From NCBI RefSeq assembly GCF_041912895.1, contig NZ_JAYSGI010000002.1, positions 1 through 64,000 on the forward strand: a DNA stretch of 64,000 bases, read 5' to 3'. Source of the stretch: Pelagerythrobacter sp041912895 (GTDB taxonomy: Bacteria > Pseudomonadota > Alphaproteobacteria > Sphingomonadales > Sphingomonadaceae). Of the stretch, positions 1-8,560 are shown piece after piece. The notes under the pieces are model-generated. The model was given only the letters and a program-made list of their open reading frames with translations, ran no database searches and was not told the DNA's origin. Position numbers and translations under genes: made by a program. Each line of letters opens with the position of its first letter. The stretch's first letter is position 1.

Positions 1-2
1 TT

Positions 3-158
3 CCCAAGGTTCGGCGAACAGTGGGTAAGGAAGATCCCTACAATACGGGCCTTTGCGGAGAGATCAAATTTACGCCTGAAGAGATTGACCCACTCGGCGT
101 TCCTTCTAGACCTAGCCTCTGGTCTGAACAATCAAACCAAAGGCTGCGCCACAGTTGA
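3..158 (+). CDS. C-terminal end of an unidentified protein (partial)
   Basis: An open frame enters from the left edge and ends at a TGA at 156-158. It gives about 51 residues that read like ordinary protein, including a stretch GLCGEIKFTPEEIDPLG, and it ends in RLRHS. I do not recognise the family. Base composition is clearly AT-richer than in the genes that follow, which suggests the left edge belongs to a region with a different history. The alternative is non-coding sequence, because the fragment is too short for codon statistics to settle the matter. Confidence 0.45.
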   Translation, partial: PKVRRTVGKEDPYNTGLCGEIKFTPEEIDPLGVPSRPSLWSEQSNQRLRHS

Positions 159-343
159 CAATCGAAATGGGCTATGCAGATCAAATTTGGATCAACCGCC
201 TTGAAGCTTTCTTGACGAGCCTTCACGCGACAGGTCCTAGTACTGCGTTTCGGATGCCAGCTTTCCATTACGCGATGCTCGGACGCCGGGCACCTTTCGA
301 CGCGAATCCGCCGTCCGATCGCAATGGCGAACCTGTGACATAA
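155..343 (+). CDS. Small hypothetical protein, TTG start overlapping the previous stop
   Basis: This frame would start at a TTG whose last bases overlap the TGA of the preceding fragment (TTGA), and it gives 62 residues. It contains one run MPAFHYAMLGRRAPFD that looks protein-like. No family is recognised, and there is no clear ribosome binding site beyond the possible coupling to the upstream stop. The minus strand is also open across 38-355, so the coding strand is not certain. The sequence is AT-richer than the rest of the window. Confidence 0.28.
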   Translation: MTIEMGYADQIWINRLEAFLTSLHATGPSTAFRMPAFHYAMLGRRAPFDANPPSDRNGEPVT

Positions 344-379
344 TACATAGGGCATTTCGGCCCGTTTGGGTGTAAGGAC

Positions 380-412
380 AGGGATGGCCGCGCTAGACGT
401 ATGGCCATCCCT
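380..412. terminator. 10-bp inverted repeat upstream of the DEAD-box gene
   Basis: AGGGATGGCC (380-389) and GGCCATCCCT (403-412) form a perfect 10-bp stem with a 13-base loop. No clear T-run follows on either strand, so it may be a weak terminator closing the low-GC region, or a structure in the 5' leader of the helicase gene. Confidence 0.35.
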
Positions 413-487
413 ATCCCCTCAGCCGTCAAGCGACCCGGGCTCAGCCGGCATCGCGTGCTACGCGCGTCCGTTCGAAAGTCTTACCCC

Positions 488-2194
488 ATGCCCTTTCCCG
501 ATCTGCCTTCCAGCCTCGCCAGCGCCCTTGCCGAACGAGGCTACGAAAAGCCGACTCAGGTTCAACAGGCCGTTCTGGAACCCGGCGCGCACGGACGCGA
601 TCTGGTGGTGTCGGCACAGACCGGATCGGGAAAGACGATAGCTTTCGGCCTGGCGTTCGCGGCGCAGGTCCTGGGCGAAGACGGAAGCGTGCGCGCGCCG
701 AGCGTGCCGCTGGCGCTGGTGATCGCGCCCACGCGCGAGCTGGCTCTCCAGGTCAGCCGGGAACTCGACTGGCTGTACCGGCCAGCAGGTGCGCGTATCG
801 CCACTTGCGTCGGCGGCATGAACCCGCAGCAGGAACGCCGCGCGCTCAAGGCGGGCGCAACCATCGTCGTCGGCACGCCGGGGCGGCTGCGCGACCATCT
901 CGAACGCGGTACGCTCGATCTGTCGTCGCTGGTCGCAGTGGTGCTCGACGAGGCGGACGAGATGCTCGACATGGGCTTTCGCGATGAACTCGAACACATT
1001 CTCGACGCCACGCCCGATGGGCGGCGCGTGCTGATGTTCTCTGCCACCATGCCGCGCCCGATCGAGGCGATGGCCCGCCGCTATCAGCGGGACGCCATGC
1101 GGATCGCCACGGTGGGGGCGGCGCGCGGGCACGGTGACATCGCCTACCAGGCGGTCACCGTATCGCCGTCCGAGATCGAGAATGCGGTGGTGAACCTGTT
1201 GCGCTTCCATGAAGCGGAAACCGCGATATTGTTCTGCGCCACCCGCGAAAAGGTGCGCCATCTGCATGCGACCTTGCAGGAACGGGGCTTCGAGGTCGTC
1301 GCCCTTTCCGGCGAACATTCCCAATCCGAGCGCAATCAGGCCATGCAGGCCCTGCGCGATGGGCGCGCCAAGGTTTGCGTCGCTACCGATGTGGCGGCGC
1401 GCGGTATCGATCTGCCGAGTCTGAGCCTGGTGATCCATGTGGAGATTCCGCGCGATGCCGAGACTTTGCAGCATCGTTCGGGCCGCACCGGCCGGGCGGG
1501 CCGCAAGGGCATTGCGGTGATCGTGGTGCCTTATCCGCGGCGCAAGCGGGTCGAGAGCATGCTGCGGCACGCCAAGATTCAGGCCGAATGGATCGCGGCG
1601 CCGGATCGCGATGCGATCATCGCGCAGGACCGCGCCCGTTTGCTGGAAACGATGCTTCAGCCGGTCGAGGCGGACGAGGCGGATCGCGAACTCGCCGATG
1701 CCCTGCTGGAACAGCGCACCCCGCGCGAGATAGCGACGCTGCTGATCCAGGCGCACCGTTCCAGGATGCCCGAACCGGAAGAGCTGCTGGTGAATTCCGC
1801 CGAAGCGCACCGCGCCGCGCAAAAGGAACGGCACCGCCCCGGGTTCGACGACATCGTCTGGTTTCGCATGGACATCGGGCGACGCCAGAACGCGGACCCG
1901 CGCTGGATCCTGCCGATTCTATGCCGGCGCGGCCACATCACGCGAAACGAGATCGGCGCGATCCGTATCGGGCAGGGCGAAACGCACTTCCAGATACCGC
2001 GCGCAGTCGCCGACACATTCGCACGCGCCGCCGCGAAAACGGCGGGCGACGACGGAGATGGGAGCGATCTGGCGATAGAGCGCGCCACCGAACCGCCCCG
2101 CGCCACTGCACGGACGAACAACCGCAAGAAGCAGCCCGCCCACGGGGTCAAGGTGCGACCACGACCGAAACAGGGAAGGAAAAGGCGGACGTGA
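488..2194 (+). CDS. DEAD-box RNA helicase with DbpA-type RNA-binding tail
   Basis: This is an ATP-dependent RNA helicase that probably remodels rRNA or mRNA in the cytoplasm, for example in ribosome assembly. The helicase motifs are in order: Q-motif region from residue 1, Walker A AQTGSGKT near residue 45, PTRELALQV, TPGRL, the DEAD box in VLDEADEMLDMGF, SAT, ATDVAARGID and HRSGRTGRAGRKG. After the core, the region around FDDIVWFRMDIG ... FQIPRAVADTF resembles the DbpA RNA-binding domain. The protein ends in a basic tail rich in R and K. I chose ATG 488 because MPFPDLPSSLASAL is the usual family N-terminus. A further 29 residues could be read from ATG 401, but they overlap the upstream hairpin. 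The exact orthologue (DeaD/CsdA-like or DbpA-like) cannot be fixed from sequence inspection. Confidence 0.93.
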   Translation: MPFPDLPSSLASALAERGYEKPTQVQQAVLEPGAHGRDLVVSAQTGSGKTIAFGLAFAAQVLGEDGSVRAPSVPLALVIAPTRELALQVSRELDWLYRPAGARIATCVGGMNPQQERRALKAGATIVVGTPGRLRDHLERGTLDLSSLVAVVLDEADEMLDMGFRDELEHILDATPDGRRVLMFSATMPRPIEAMARRYQRDAMRIATVGAARGHGDIAYQAVTVSPSEIENAVVNLLRFHEAETAILFCATREKVRHLHATLQERGFEVVALSGEHSQSERNQAMQALRDGRAKVCVATDVAARGIDLPSLSLVIHVEIPRDAETLQHRSGRTGRAGRKGIAVIVVPYPRRKRVESMLRHAKIQAEWIAAPDRDAIIAQDRARLLETMLQPVEADEADRELADALLEQRTPREIATLLIQAHRSRMPEPEELLVNSAEAHRAAQKERHRPGFDDIVWFRMDIGRRQNADPRWILPILCRRGHITRNEIGAIRIGQGETHFQIPRAVADTFARAAAKTAGDDGDGSDLAIERATEPPRATARTNNRKKQPAHGVKVRPRPKQGRKRRT

Positions 2195-2399
2195 GGAGCC
2201 ATCTCCGCTTCTCGTTCCGCGTGCTTACCGAGCGGGCAGTCTATTGCCGGCCCATTTCACACCATTCGCGAGGCATGCACTTGCGGCGCCGGCAGACTCA
2301 AAATGCTCGCCCACGCGTAGCGGTCGTGCCGGCGTTGCCGGCCCCGATCCCCTGCACTGTGCTGACGTGCGAGCGGCTTGCAGCTATGGGGCATCGGAT

Positions 2400-3371
2400 A
2401 TGTCAATTTCCGAACCTCCCGCACCGCTGACCGTTGCCGCGCTGTACCGCTTCGCGCGTCTTGGCGATTGCGCTTGCCTGCGCGCGCCGCTCGAACGCCT
2501 GTGTCGCGAGCAGGGAATCCGCGGCACCTTGTTGCTCGCCCCGGAAGGTATCAACGGCACGATTGCCGGTACGCATAATGGAATCTCGAACGTGCTCGAT
2601 GCCATCCGCGCCTTGCCGGATTGCGCCGATCTGGATGTGAAGTTCTCGACTGCATCCGCCATGCCGTTCCACCGCATGAAAGTGCGCGTGAAACGCGAGA
2701 TCGTGACGATGGGCGTTCCCGATATCGATCCGCGAGCGAGCGTCGGTACCTATGTCGAGCCGCAGGACTGGAACGAGCTGATTTCCGATCCGGACACCAT
2801 CGTGATCGATACGCGCAACGATTACGAGGTGGCCCTGGGCACGTTCGAGGGCGCGATCGATCCCGAGACCCGGACATTCCGCGATTTTCCCGAGTGGTTC
2901 CGCAGCCAGCGCGACAAGCTGGCGGGTCAGTCCTCGCCGCCGAAGATCGCGATGTTCTGCACCGGCGGCATCCGCTGCGAGAAGTCCACGGCCTTTCTCA
3001 AGCGGCAGGGGCTCGAGAACGTCTATCATCTGAAGGGCGGCATCCTGAGATATCTCGAGACGATCCCGCAGGAAAACAGCCTGTGGCGGGGCGAATGCTT
3101 CGTCTTTGACCAGCGCGTGGCGGTGGGCCATGGTCTGGAAGAGGGTGACCACACGCTCTGTTTCGCTTGCCGCCGGCCGGTGACGGCCGAAGACCGTGCA
3201 GCGGCCTCATATGAAGCGGGCGTGAGCTGCCCGGCTTGCTACGCGGAGCGTACGGACGATCAGCGCGCATCATATCGCGAACGCCACCGTCAGGAGACGC
3301 TCGCCGCCGCGCGCGGCGAGGCGCATGTCGGCGCCTCGCCGGTCGAGCCGAAGAAGCGCCATGTCGACTGA
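2400..3371 (+). CDS. trhO: TrhO-type rhodanese, tRNA uridine(34) hydroxylase
   Basis: The 323-residue protein matches the UPF0176/YceA family. Known members (TrhO) hydroxylate C5 of U34 in tRNA, the first step toward 5-oxyacetyl or 5-methoxy uridine. It has the family's N-terminal domain, then a rhodanese domain with the active-site loop CTGGIRCEKS (catalytic Cys near residue 187) followed by the conserved VYHLKGGILRYLE. A C-terminal cysteine cluster (CFACRRP and CPACY) probably binds zinc. ATG 2400 gives the normal start MSISEPPAPLTVAALYRF; upstream codons do not look coding. The last 11 bases overlap the start of the glutathione S-transferase gene, so the two are probably co-transcribed. 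Confidence 0.93.
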   Translation: MSISEPPAPLTVAALYRFARLGDCACLRAPLERLCREQGIRGTLLLAPEGINGTIAGTHNGISNVLDAIRALPDCADLDVKFSTASAMPFHRMKVRVKREIVTMGVPDIDPRASVGTYVEPQDWNELISDPDTIVIDTRNDYEVALGTFEGAIDPETRTFRDFPEWFRSQRDKLAGQSSPPKIAMFCTGGIRCEKSTAFLKRQGLENVYHLKGGILRYLETIPQENSLWRGECFVFDQRVAVGHGLEEGDHTLCFACRRPVTAEDRAAASYEAGVSCPACYAERTDDQRASYRERHRQETLAAARGEAHVGASPVEPKKRHVD

Positions 3372-4002
3372 TCCGATCCTCTACAGCTTCCGGCGCTGCC
3401 CCTACGCAATCCGGGCGCGGCTGGCGCTGACTGTCAGCGCGAAGCGATGCGAGCTGCGCGAGGTCAAGCTGTCGGCAAAGCCCGATGCGATGCTTGCCGC
3501 CTCACCCAAGGGCACCGTTCCCGTGCTCGTACTGCCGGATGGCGAGGTAATCGATGAAAGCCTCGATATCATGCAGTGGGCGCTGGGTGCAAACGATCCG
3601 GAGGGCTGGCTGCGGCGGAACGACGCCGCGCTGATCGGCCGGAACGACACGTCGTTCAAGCACGACCTCGATCGCTACAAATACCCCGATCGCTACGATG
3701 GAGACCCGACGACCCATCGGGCTGCTGGCGCCGCGTTCCTGCACGAGCTGGAGGCTCGGCTCGCGCACGCCGGGCAGCTGTGCGGACAAGATCGCGGGTT
3801 TGCGGACGCCGCGATCATGCCCTTCGTGCGACAGTTTGCAGCGGTCGACAACGAATGGTTTGCCGCCCAGCCACTCCCTAATTTGCAAGCGTGGCTCGCG
3901 GGCCACCTTGCCTCTGCGCTTTTCGAAACGGTCATGGTTCGCTCCAAGCCCTGGCAGCCGGGCGATGAACCGGTCGTTTTCCCTGCCACTCCCGGCGGGT
4001 AA
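3361..4002 (+). CDS. Glutathione S-transferase family protein
   Basis: The 213-residue protein has an N-terminal thioredoxin-fold GST domain: ILYSFRRCPYAIRARLAL with the CPYA motif near residue 12, the cis-proline region GTVPVLVL, and the glutathione-contacting E-S pair in DESLDIMQWA. An all-alpha C-terminal domain follows. Such proteins catalyse glutathione conjugation or thiol exchange in the cytosol; the substrate is unknown. It starts at ATG 3361 inside the end of trhO, suggesting translational coupling. In several proteobacterial genomes a GST of this type sits near trhO, but the functional connection is only inferred. Confidence 0.9.
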   Translation: MSTDPILYSFRRCPYAIRARLALTVSAKRCELREVKLSAKPDAMLAASPKGTVPVLVLPDGEVIDESLDIMQWALGANDPEGWLRRNDAALIGRNDTSFKHDLDRYKYPDRYDGDPTTHRAAGAAFLHELEARLAHAGQLCGQDRGFADAAIMPFVRQFAAVDNEWFAAQPLPNLQAWLAGHLASALFETVMVRSKPWQPGDEPVVFPATPGG

Positions 4003-4080
4003 CGAAGCATAGCGCGCGAAAGAGCTGCGCCTCTTAACAGTTTGGGCTCTTCGGCGCTCCCTGCTAGGGCCCGCGCCGCA

Positions 4081-5931
4081 ATGATCACCATCGACAAACT
4101 CACCGTGCGGCTGGGCGGGCGCCCGATCCTGCAGGATGCCTCCGCCGCCATTCCGCCGGGTGCCCGCGTCGGGCTGATCGGTCGCAACGGGGCCGGCAAA
4201 TCGACGCTGATGAAGGCGCTGATCGGCGAGATCGAGCCGGATCAGGGCTCGATCGAAATGCCCCGCCGCGCCCGCGTCGGTTACATCGCACAGGAAGCGC
4301 CGAGCGGGTCGATTACGCCGTTCGAGGCGGTGCTGGCAGGCGATGCCGAACGCGCGCACCTGCTGGAAGAAGCGGAGACGTGCACCGACATGGACCGTCT
4401 GGGCGATGTCCACGAACGGCTGCTGGCGATCGACGCTTACGCCGCGCCCTCCCGCGCGGCGATTATCCTGACCGGCCTCGGTTTCGACGAAACCATGCAG
4501 GCACAGCCGATCGACACTTTCTCGGGCGGGTGGAAGATGCGCGTCGCGCTGGGCGCGCTGCTGCTGTCCAACCCCGATGTGCTGCTGCTCGACGAACCGT
4601 CGAACCACCTCGATCTCGAGGCGACGCTATGGCTGGAGAGCTTTCTCAAGGCATACCAGGGCACTCTAGTGGTCATCAGCCACGAGCGCGATTTGCTGAA
4701 CAACGTCGTCACGGCGATCCTCCATCTGCAGGATGGCCAGCTGACGCTCTATCCCGGCGGCTACGACGCATTCGAGAAACAGCGCGCCGAACGCGCCGCG
4801 CAGCTGGCGGCGGCCAAGGCGGCACAGGATGCTCAGCGCGCCCGGCTGGAGGACTACGTCGCGCGCAACAGCGCCCGCGCCTCCACCGCCAAGCAGGCGC
4901 AGTCGCGGGCCAAGATGCTGGCGAAGATGCAGCCCATCGCCGCGCTGATGGAAGACCCGAGCCTGAGCTTCGACTTCCCCAGCCCCGACGAGATGCGCCC
5001 GCCGCTCATCACGCTCGATCTCGCGGCGGTGGGCTATGGCGAAACGGCGATCCTGCAGCGCCTGAACCTGCGGATCGATCCCGACGACCGGATTGCCCTG
5101 CTCGGCCGCAACGGCAACGGCAAGACGACGCTCGCCCGGCTGCTCGCCGCCCAGCTCGCGCCGATGGACGGAGCGATGCAGGCATCGGGCCGGATGCGGG
5201 TGGGGTATTTCACGCAATACCAAGTGGAAGAGCTGTCGCCCGATGGCACTCCGCTCGACCACATGGTCCGCGCCATGGAAGGTGCCTCGCCCGGCGCGGT
5301 GCGAGCGCAACTCGGGCGGTTCGGATTCTCCGGGCACCGCGCCACCGCGCGCATCGGTACGCTTTCCGGCGGCGAGCGGGCGCGCCTGGCGCTCGCGCTC
5401 ATCACCCGCGACGCGCCGCATCTCCTCATCCTCGACGAACCGACCAACCACCTCGACGTCGACGCGCGCGAGGCGCTGGTGCAGGCGTTGAACGCGTTCG
5501 ATGGCGCCGTCATCCTCATCAGCCACGACCGCCACATGGTCGAACTCACCGCCGACCGGCTGGTGCTCGTCGATGGCGGCACGGCGAAGGAATACGCCGG
5601 CAGCATTGAGGATTACATCGACTTCGTGCTCGGGCGGAACCAGCCGAAAGAAGGCGGCGGGGCGAAACCGAAGAAGGACAAGCGCGCCTCTGCCAAGGAT
5701 CGTGAGGCCGTGCGCCTCGCGCGCAGCAGCGTCACGGCGAGCGAAAAGGCAATCGCACGCCTGCAGGACAGGCTCGCGTCGCTCGACCACGCGTTGGCCG
5801 ATCCGTCGGGCACACCCGGCAAGACCCCTGCCGACCTCATGCGCGAGCGGGCTGCAGTCGCCTCGGGGCTGGAGGAAGCCGAGGTGGAATGGCTGGACGC
5901 GCAGGAGCGCCTGGAAAAGGCCGAGGCCTGA
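4081..5931 (+). CDS. ABC-F family ATPase (Uup/YheS-like)
   Basis: This soluble protein of 616 residues has two ABC ATPase domains and no membrane segments, as in the ABC-F family of ribosome-associated translation factors. Domain 1 has Walker A GRNGAGKS, signature SGGWKMRVAL and Walker B LLLDEPSNHLDLEA. Domain 2 has GRNGNGKTT, LSGGERARLAL and LILDEPTNHLDVDA. A basic linker lies between them, as expected for the P-site-reaching arm of ABC-F proteins. The C-terminal about 90 residues are charged and predicted coiled coil (KDREAVRLARSSVTASEKAI), like the Uup C-terminal domain. ATG 4081 gives MITIDKLTVRLGG, the standard beginning. Which ABC-F subfamily it belongs to is not certain. Confidence 0.92.
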   Translation: MITIDKLTVRLGGRPILQDASAAIPPGARVGLIGRNGAGKSTLMKALIGEIEPDQGSIEMPRRARVGYIAQEAPSGSITPFEAVLAGDAERAHLLEEAETCTDMDRLGDVHERLLAIDAYAAPSRAAIILTGLGFDETMQAQPIDTFSGGWKMRVALGALLLSNPDVLLLDEPSNHLDLEATLWLESFLKAYQGTLVVISHERDLLNNVVTAILHLQDGQLTLYPGGYDAFEKQRAERAAQLAAAKAAQDAQRARLEDYVARNSARASTAKQAQSRAKMLAKMQPIAALMEDPSLSFDFPSPDEMRPPLITLDLAAVGYGETAILQRLNLRIDPDDRIALLGRNGNGKTTLARLLAAQLAPMDGAMQASGRMRVGYFTQYQVEELSPDGTPLDHMVRAMEGASPGAVRAQLGRFGFSGHRATARIGTLSGGERARLALALITRDAPHLLILDEPTNHLDVDAREALVQALNAFDGAVILISHDRHMVELTADRLVLVDGGTAKEYAGSIEDYIDFVLGRNQPKEGGGAKPKKDKRASAKDREAVRLARSSVTASEKAIARLQDRLASLDHALADPSGTPGKTPADLMRERAAVASGLEEAEVEWLDAQERLEKAEA

Positions 5932-5936
5932 CCGGG

Positions 5937-6131
5937 ATGCGCACCCGCCTCAGCGTCTGCGCGCGCAAGCGACGCTTCGGCACCGACGCGGAGGCGCTGG
6001 CGGCGGCAGGCGAGACGGAGGCCGACTTGAGGCATTACCGCTGCGATCGGTGCGGGGCATACCGCCTCACCAGCCGCCGCAAGGGCAAGCGCATCCCGCG
6101 TCCGCCGGCGACCGGGGGGCTGGCCCGGTGA
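5937..6131 (+). CDS. Small zinc-ribbon-like protein
   Basis: A 64-residue basic protein, reading MRTRLSVCARKRRFGT at the start and HYRCDRCGAYRLTSRRKGKR near the end. The cysteines (one near residue 8 and the CDRC pair near 35-38) suggest a treble-clef or zinc-ribbon fold that could bind RNA or DNA. It starts 5 bases after the ABC-F stop and overlaps the start of the pseudouridine synthase by 4 bases (GTGA), so it is in the same transcript. Similar short basic proteins are annotated as hypothetical in related alphaproteobacteria. Its place between two ribosome-acting genes makes an RNA-related role plausible, but this is inference. Confidence 0.75.
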   Translation: MRTRLSVCARKRRFGTDAEALAAAGETEADLRHYRCDRCGAYRLTSRRKGKRIPRPPATGGLAR

Positions 6132-6670
6132 CCGGGATCATCCTGTTCAACAAGCCCTTCGGCGTCCTCTCGCAGTTCACCGACGAACGGCAGGGCGCTG
6201 CTCGCCCGACGCTGGCCGCATTCATCGACGCACCGGGGTACTATCCGGCCGGGCGGCTCGATTTCGACAGCGAGGGGCTGATGGTGCTGTGCAACGACGG
6301 GCGCATGCAGGCGCGCATCGCCGATCCGCGTTTCAAGCTGACGAAAACCTATCTCGTGCAGGTCGAGGGCGAGCCGGACGAGGCTGCGCTGGACGCTCTG
6401 CGGCAAGGCATACGCTTGAAGGACGGCGTGACGCGGCCTGCCGCAGCGGACCGCGTGGCGGATCCGGCACTGTGGCCGCGCGACCCGCCGATTCGGGTGC
6501 GCAAGTCCATTCCCGACTGCTGGCTACGGCTTACGATAGCCGAGGGGCGGAACCGGCAGGTCCGGCGCATGACCGCGGCCGTCGGCCATCCTACCTTGCG
6601 GTTGGTTCGCTGGTCGGTGGGGCAATGGTCGCTCGCCGGGCTGGCACCCGGCGAATGGCGCCGGACCTGA
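6128..6670 (+). CDS. RluE-like 23S rRNA pseudouridine synthase
   Basis: The 180-residue enzyme belongs to the RsuA/RluB/E/F family, which isomerises uridine to pseudouridine in rRNA. It shows the opening LFNKPFGVLSQFT, the catalytic-aspartate motif GRLDFDSEGLMVL (Asp near residue 40) and the C-terminal EGRNRQVRRMTAAVGHPTLRLVR. There is no N-terminal S4 domain, which fits RluE rather than RsuA or RluB. The start is GTG 6128, overlapping the stop of the small zinc-ribbon gene (GTGA). The RluE target (U2457 in E. coli 23S rRNA) is known for the family; the target here is inferred. The gene faces the L16 hydroxylase gene 60 bases away. Confidence 0.88.
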   Translation: MTGIILFNKPFGVLSQFTDERQGAARPTLAAFIDAPGYYPAGRLDFDSEGLMVLCNDGRMQARIADPRFKLTKTYLVQVEGEPDEAALDALRQGIRLKDGVTRPAAADRVADPALWPRDPPIRVRKSIPDCWLRLTIAEGRNRQVRRMTAAVGHPTLRLVRWSVGQWSLAGLAPGEWRRT

Positions 6671-6730
6671 CCGGAGCGCGTCAGTCGCGCTCGCCAAGGG
6701 CCAGACAGCCGCGATTGACCAGTTCGACAA

Positions 6731-7837
6731 TCAGGTCGGCAACGGCCGGGCACTTGTGACTTCGGGGTCCAGCGCGAACCGCGCATCGGCGCAAATCCGT
6801 TGGGCGACCGCCGCTGCTGGGCCGTTGCAGGCATACGTCCGTCCGGCGGCGAACAGGGTCACTTCACCCGCGTTCTGCCGGATGAAGGAAAATCGGATGG
6901 CCGGATTGCGCTCGAGCCGGAGAGGCCCCGCTGCGCCGCTCCCCAGGTCGGCGGCAGAGATCTGCTCCTCCGGTGCCCAATCGAGCCGCTCGTCCTTCGG
7001 CGCCGTGATGTATGCGCCGAACCAGGTCGCGAAGGCGGCCCGGTCCGCCAGCGCGCCCACGGCCATGTCATGCAGGCGCGCAAGAGCCGCGGTGGAGATT
7101 TCGCCGGGGTCGGCACCCGGATTCAGATCGACATCGGTATAACGGTCGTCCTCGTCCAGCCGGTCGAGCATGTGGTCCGCCCAAGCGGAGACGAGGTCGC
7201 CGCGCGATGGCGCACGGAAACCGATCGAATAGGTCATGCAGCCGTCGCCCACTGCCACGCCTTCGTGTGCGAAGCCGGGCGGCAGGTAAAGCATGTCACC
7301 CGGCTCCAGCACCCAGTCCTTCACCGGTTCGAAATCGGCGAGCAAACGCAGGCCGTCGTGTGGCAGCAGGCGCGCGGTATCGTCACAGCGCGGGCCGACA
7401 CGCCAGCGCCGCCGGCCCAGCCCCTGTACGAGAAACACGTCGTACTGGTCGAAGTGCGGCCCCACCCCGCCGCCGTCGACGGCATAGCTGACCATCACGT
7501 CGTCGATGCGCCAGTCGGGGATGAAGCGGAACGACTCGATCAGCGCAGCGACCTCCGCCACGTGATGATCGACCGATTGAACCAGTAATGTCCACGGGCA
7601 ATCGCCCAACGCGCCGAAGCGTTCGGGAGCGATGGGGCCATGTTCGAGCTCCCAACGGTTGGGCCCCGGCTGCTGCACTAAACGGGATTCTATCTCCGCT
7701 TCACACGCCAGTCCGGCAAGCGCCTCGGGTTCGAGGGGGTTGGTCCAGTCGTCCCACGCACCGCGGATCAGCAGCGGGCGTTTCTGCCAGATGTCGGCAA
7801 GGAACCGCGCGGTGTCGAACGTGCGTAGGGACAGCAC
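6731..7837 (-). CDS. RoxA/YcfD-type cupin (ribosomal protein L16 arginine hydroxylase)
   Basis: A 368-residue JmjC-type cupin dioxygenase using Fe(II) and 2-oxoglutarate. The iron ligands are visible as H128 and D130 in PHFDQYDVFLVQG and H191 in YLPPGFAHEG. In E. coli, YcfD/RoxA hydroxylates Arg81 of ribosomal protein L16; this activity is assigned by family only. The C-terminal winged-helix-like region is present, giving the usual length. The start is GTG 7837, sharing one base with the stop of the upstream frameshifted gene (TAGTG), which implies that the two were translated as a coupled pair before the upstream gene was damaged. It is convergent with the RluE-like gene. Confidence 0.88.
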   Translation of the reverse strand: MLSLRTFDTARFLADIWQKRPLLIRGAWDDWTNPLEPEALAGLACEAEIESRLVQQPGPNRWELEHGPIAPERFGALGDCPWTLLVQSVDHHVAEVAALIESFRFIPDWRIDDVMVSYAVDGGGVGPHFDQYDVFLVQGLGRRRWRVGPRCDDTARLLPHDGLRLLADFEPVKDWVLEPGDMLYLPPGFAHEGVAVGDGCMTYSIGFRAPSRGDLVSAWADHMLDRLDEDDRYTDVDLNPGADPGEISTAALARLHDMAVGALADRAAFATWFGAYITAPKDERLDWAPEEQISAADLGSGAAGPLRLERNPAIRFSFIRQNAGEVTLFAAGRTYACNGPAAAVAQRICADARFALDPEVTSARPLPT

Positions 7838-8105
7838 TAGAATTCTGTCTCTCTGTCGGCCGTGGCCATCAGGCCCATGAAATTGCGGGCCGCATCCCGG
7901 TCGTTTTCATCGGGGAACGCGACTTCGACATCCGGCGCGGCGCCGAGCAGGAGTGGATCGACCACAACGCGAACCGCTGCCCACGACCGCGCGACAGCTC
8001 GAAATCGACCTGCATCCTTTCGATCCCGGAAACGCGTGGCACTTCCTCTGGAGCGTCTAACGAGCGGGAGCCGAAGTATTGGTAGTGGAGGTCGTCGAAC
8101 TGCAT
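7837..8105 (-). pseudogene. Frameshifted small conserved gene
   Basis: Starting at ATG 8105, the frame reads MQFDDLHYQYFGSRSLD ... VDFELSRGRGQRFAL, then loses sense near 7965. The next frame continues as LLLGAAPDVEVAFPDENDRD ... FMGLMATADRETEF up to the TAG at 7837. Joined together they make one smooth acidic protein of about 90 residues, so a single-base indel is the simplest explanation. I do not recognise a named family, although small proteins with this pattern seem familiar from sphingomonads. Its stop overlaps the GTG start of the L16 hydroxylase gene. A sequencing or assembly error is the alternative to genuine decay. Confidence 0.62.
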
Positions 8106-8245
8106 TGAGCGGCGCTACCACGCGCCATCAAGCGCGTCACGCCGTAGTCGTGGTGAGGTCTGGCCGAAGCCCAACGATTGCACGGCTCGCGAAGGTTTCG
8201 CCGCGCATCGTCATCAGGTCGCCGTTCTTGAATTGTTTGTGCATT

Positions 8246-8530
8246 CCATCTGCGCCTCGACCCGTTATTCATCCAGCGATGGCTCACAATAAGGCCCGCA
8301 AGGCCGCGCTCGAAACTGATGTGCAAAGCCTGGAACGCCAGCTCGCCACCTCGAAGATTCGAATCACCGACGAGATGATCGCCCCGTTCGGGGACAAGAT
8401 GGCGCATACCCTTCGCGACGGTAACAATCGGTTCCGTAGCGAGTATGTTCACCTGTTCGTCGATCGCGTCGAACTTTCATCCCACGAGATTCGCATCTCC
8501 GGGACGAAAATCGCCCTCGAAAGAGCCTGA
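8246..8530 (+). pseudogene. C-terminal remnant of a large serine recombinase
   Basis: About 94 codons are open, reading APRPVIHPAMAHNKARKAAL ... LERQLATSK ... YVHLFVDRVELSSHEIRISG. The phrase HP-x-M/L-A followed by a coiled-coil stretch, and the closing F-V-D-R-V-E-x-x-x-x-x-I-R-I-x-G segment, are typical of the C-terminus of resolvase/invertase-type recombinases. The N-terminal catalytic domain is missing, and no intact upstream frame joins it. Part could be translated from ATG 8279 (83 residues). A short inverted repeat (AGATGG/CCATCT, 8531-8549) follows. It ends 30 bases from the 3' end of tRNA-Leu, so it is probably what is left of an element that used or lost this site. Confidence 0.6.
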
Positions 8531-8560
8531 AGATGGAGCGTTCCCATCTTTGACCAGAAG

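Noticed and set aside
2195..2399. Possible small RNA or leader between the helicase and trhO genes.
   Set aside because: Only a short GCCGGC-type hairpin is visible, with no promoter or terminator signature.
8137..8244. A 35-residue minus-strand frame reading MHKQFKNGDLMTMRGETFAS, with faint likeness to small DUF2158-type proteins.
   Set aside because: It is short, lies in a decay zone between a frameshifted gene and a recombinase stub, and has no convincing family match; I left it as unproven.
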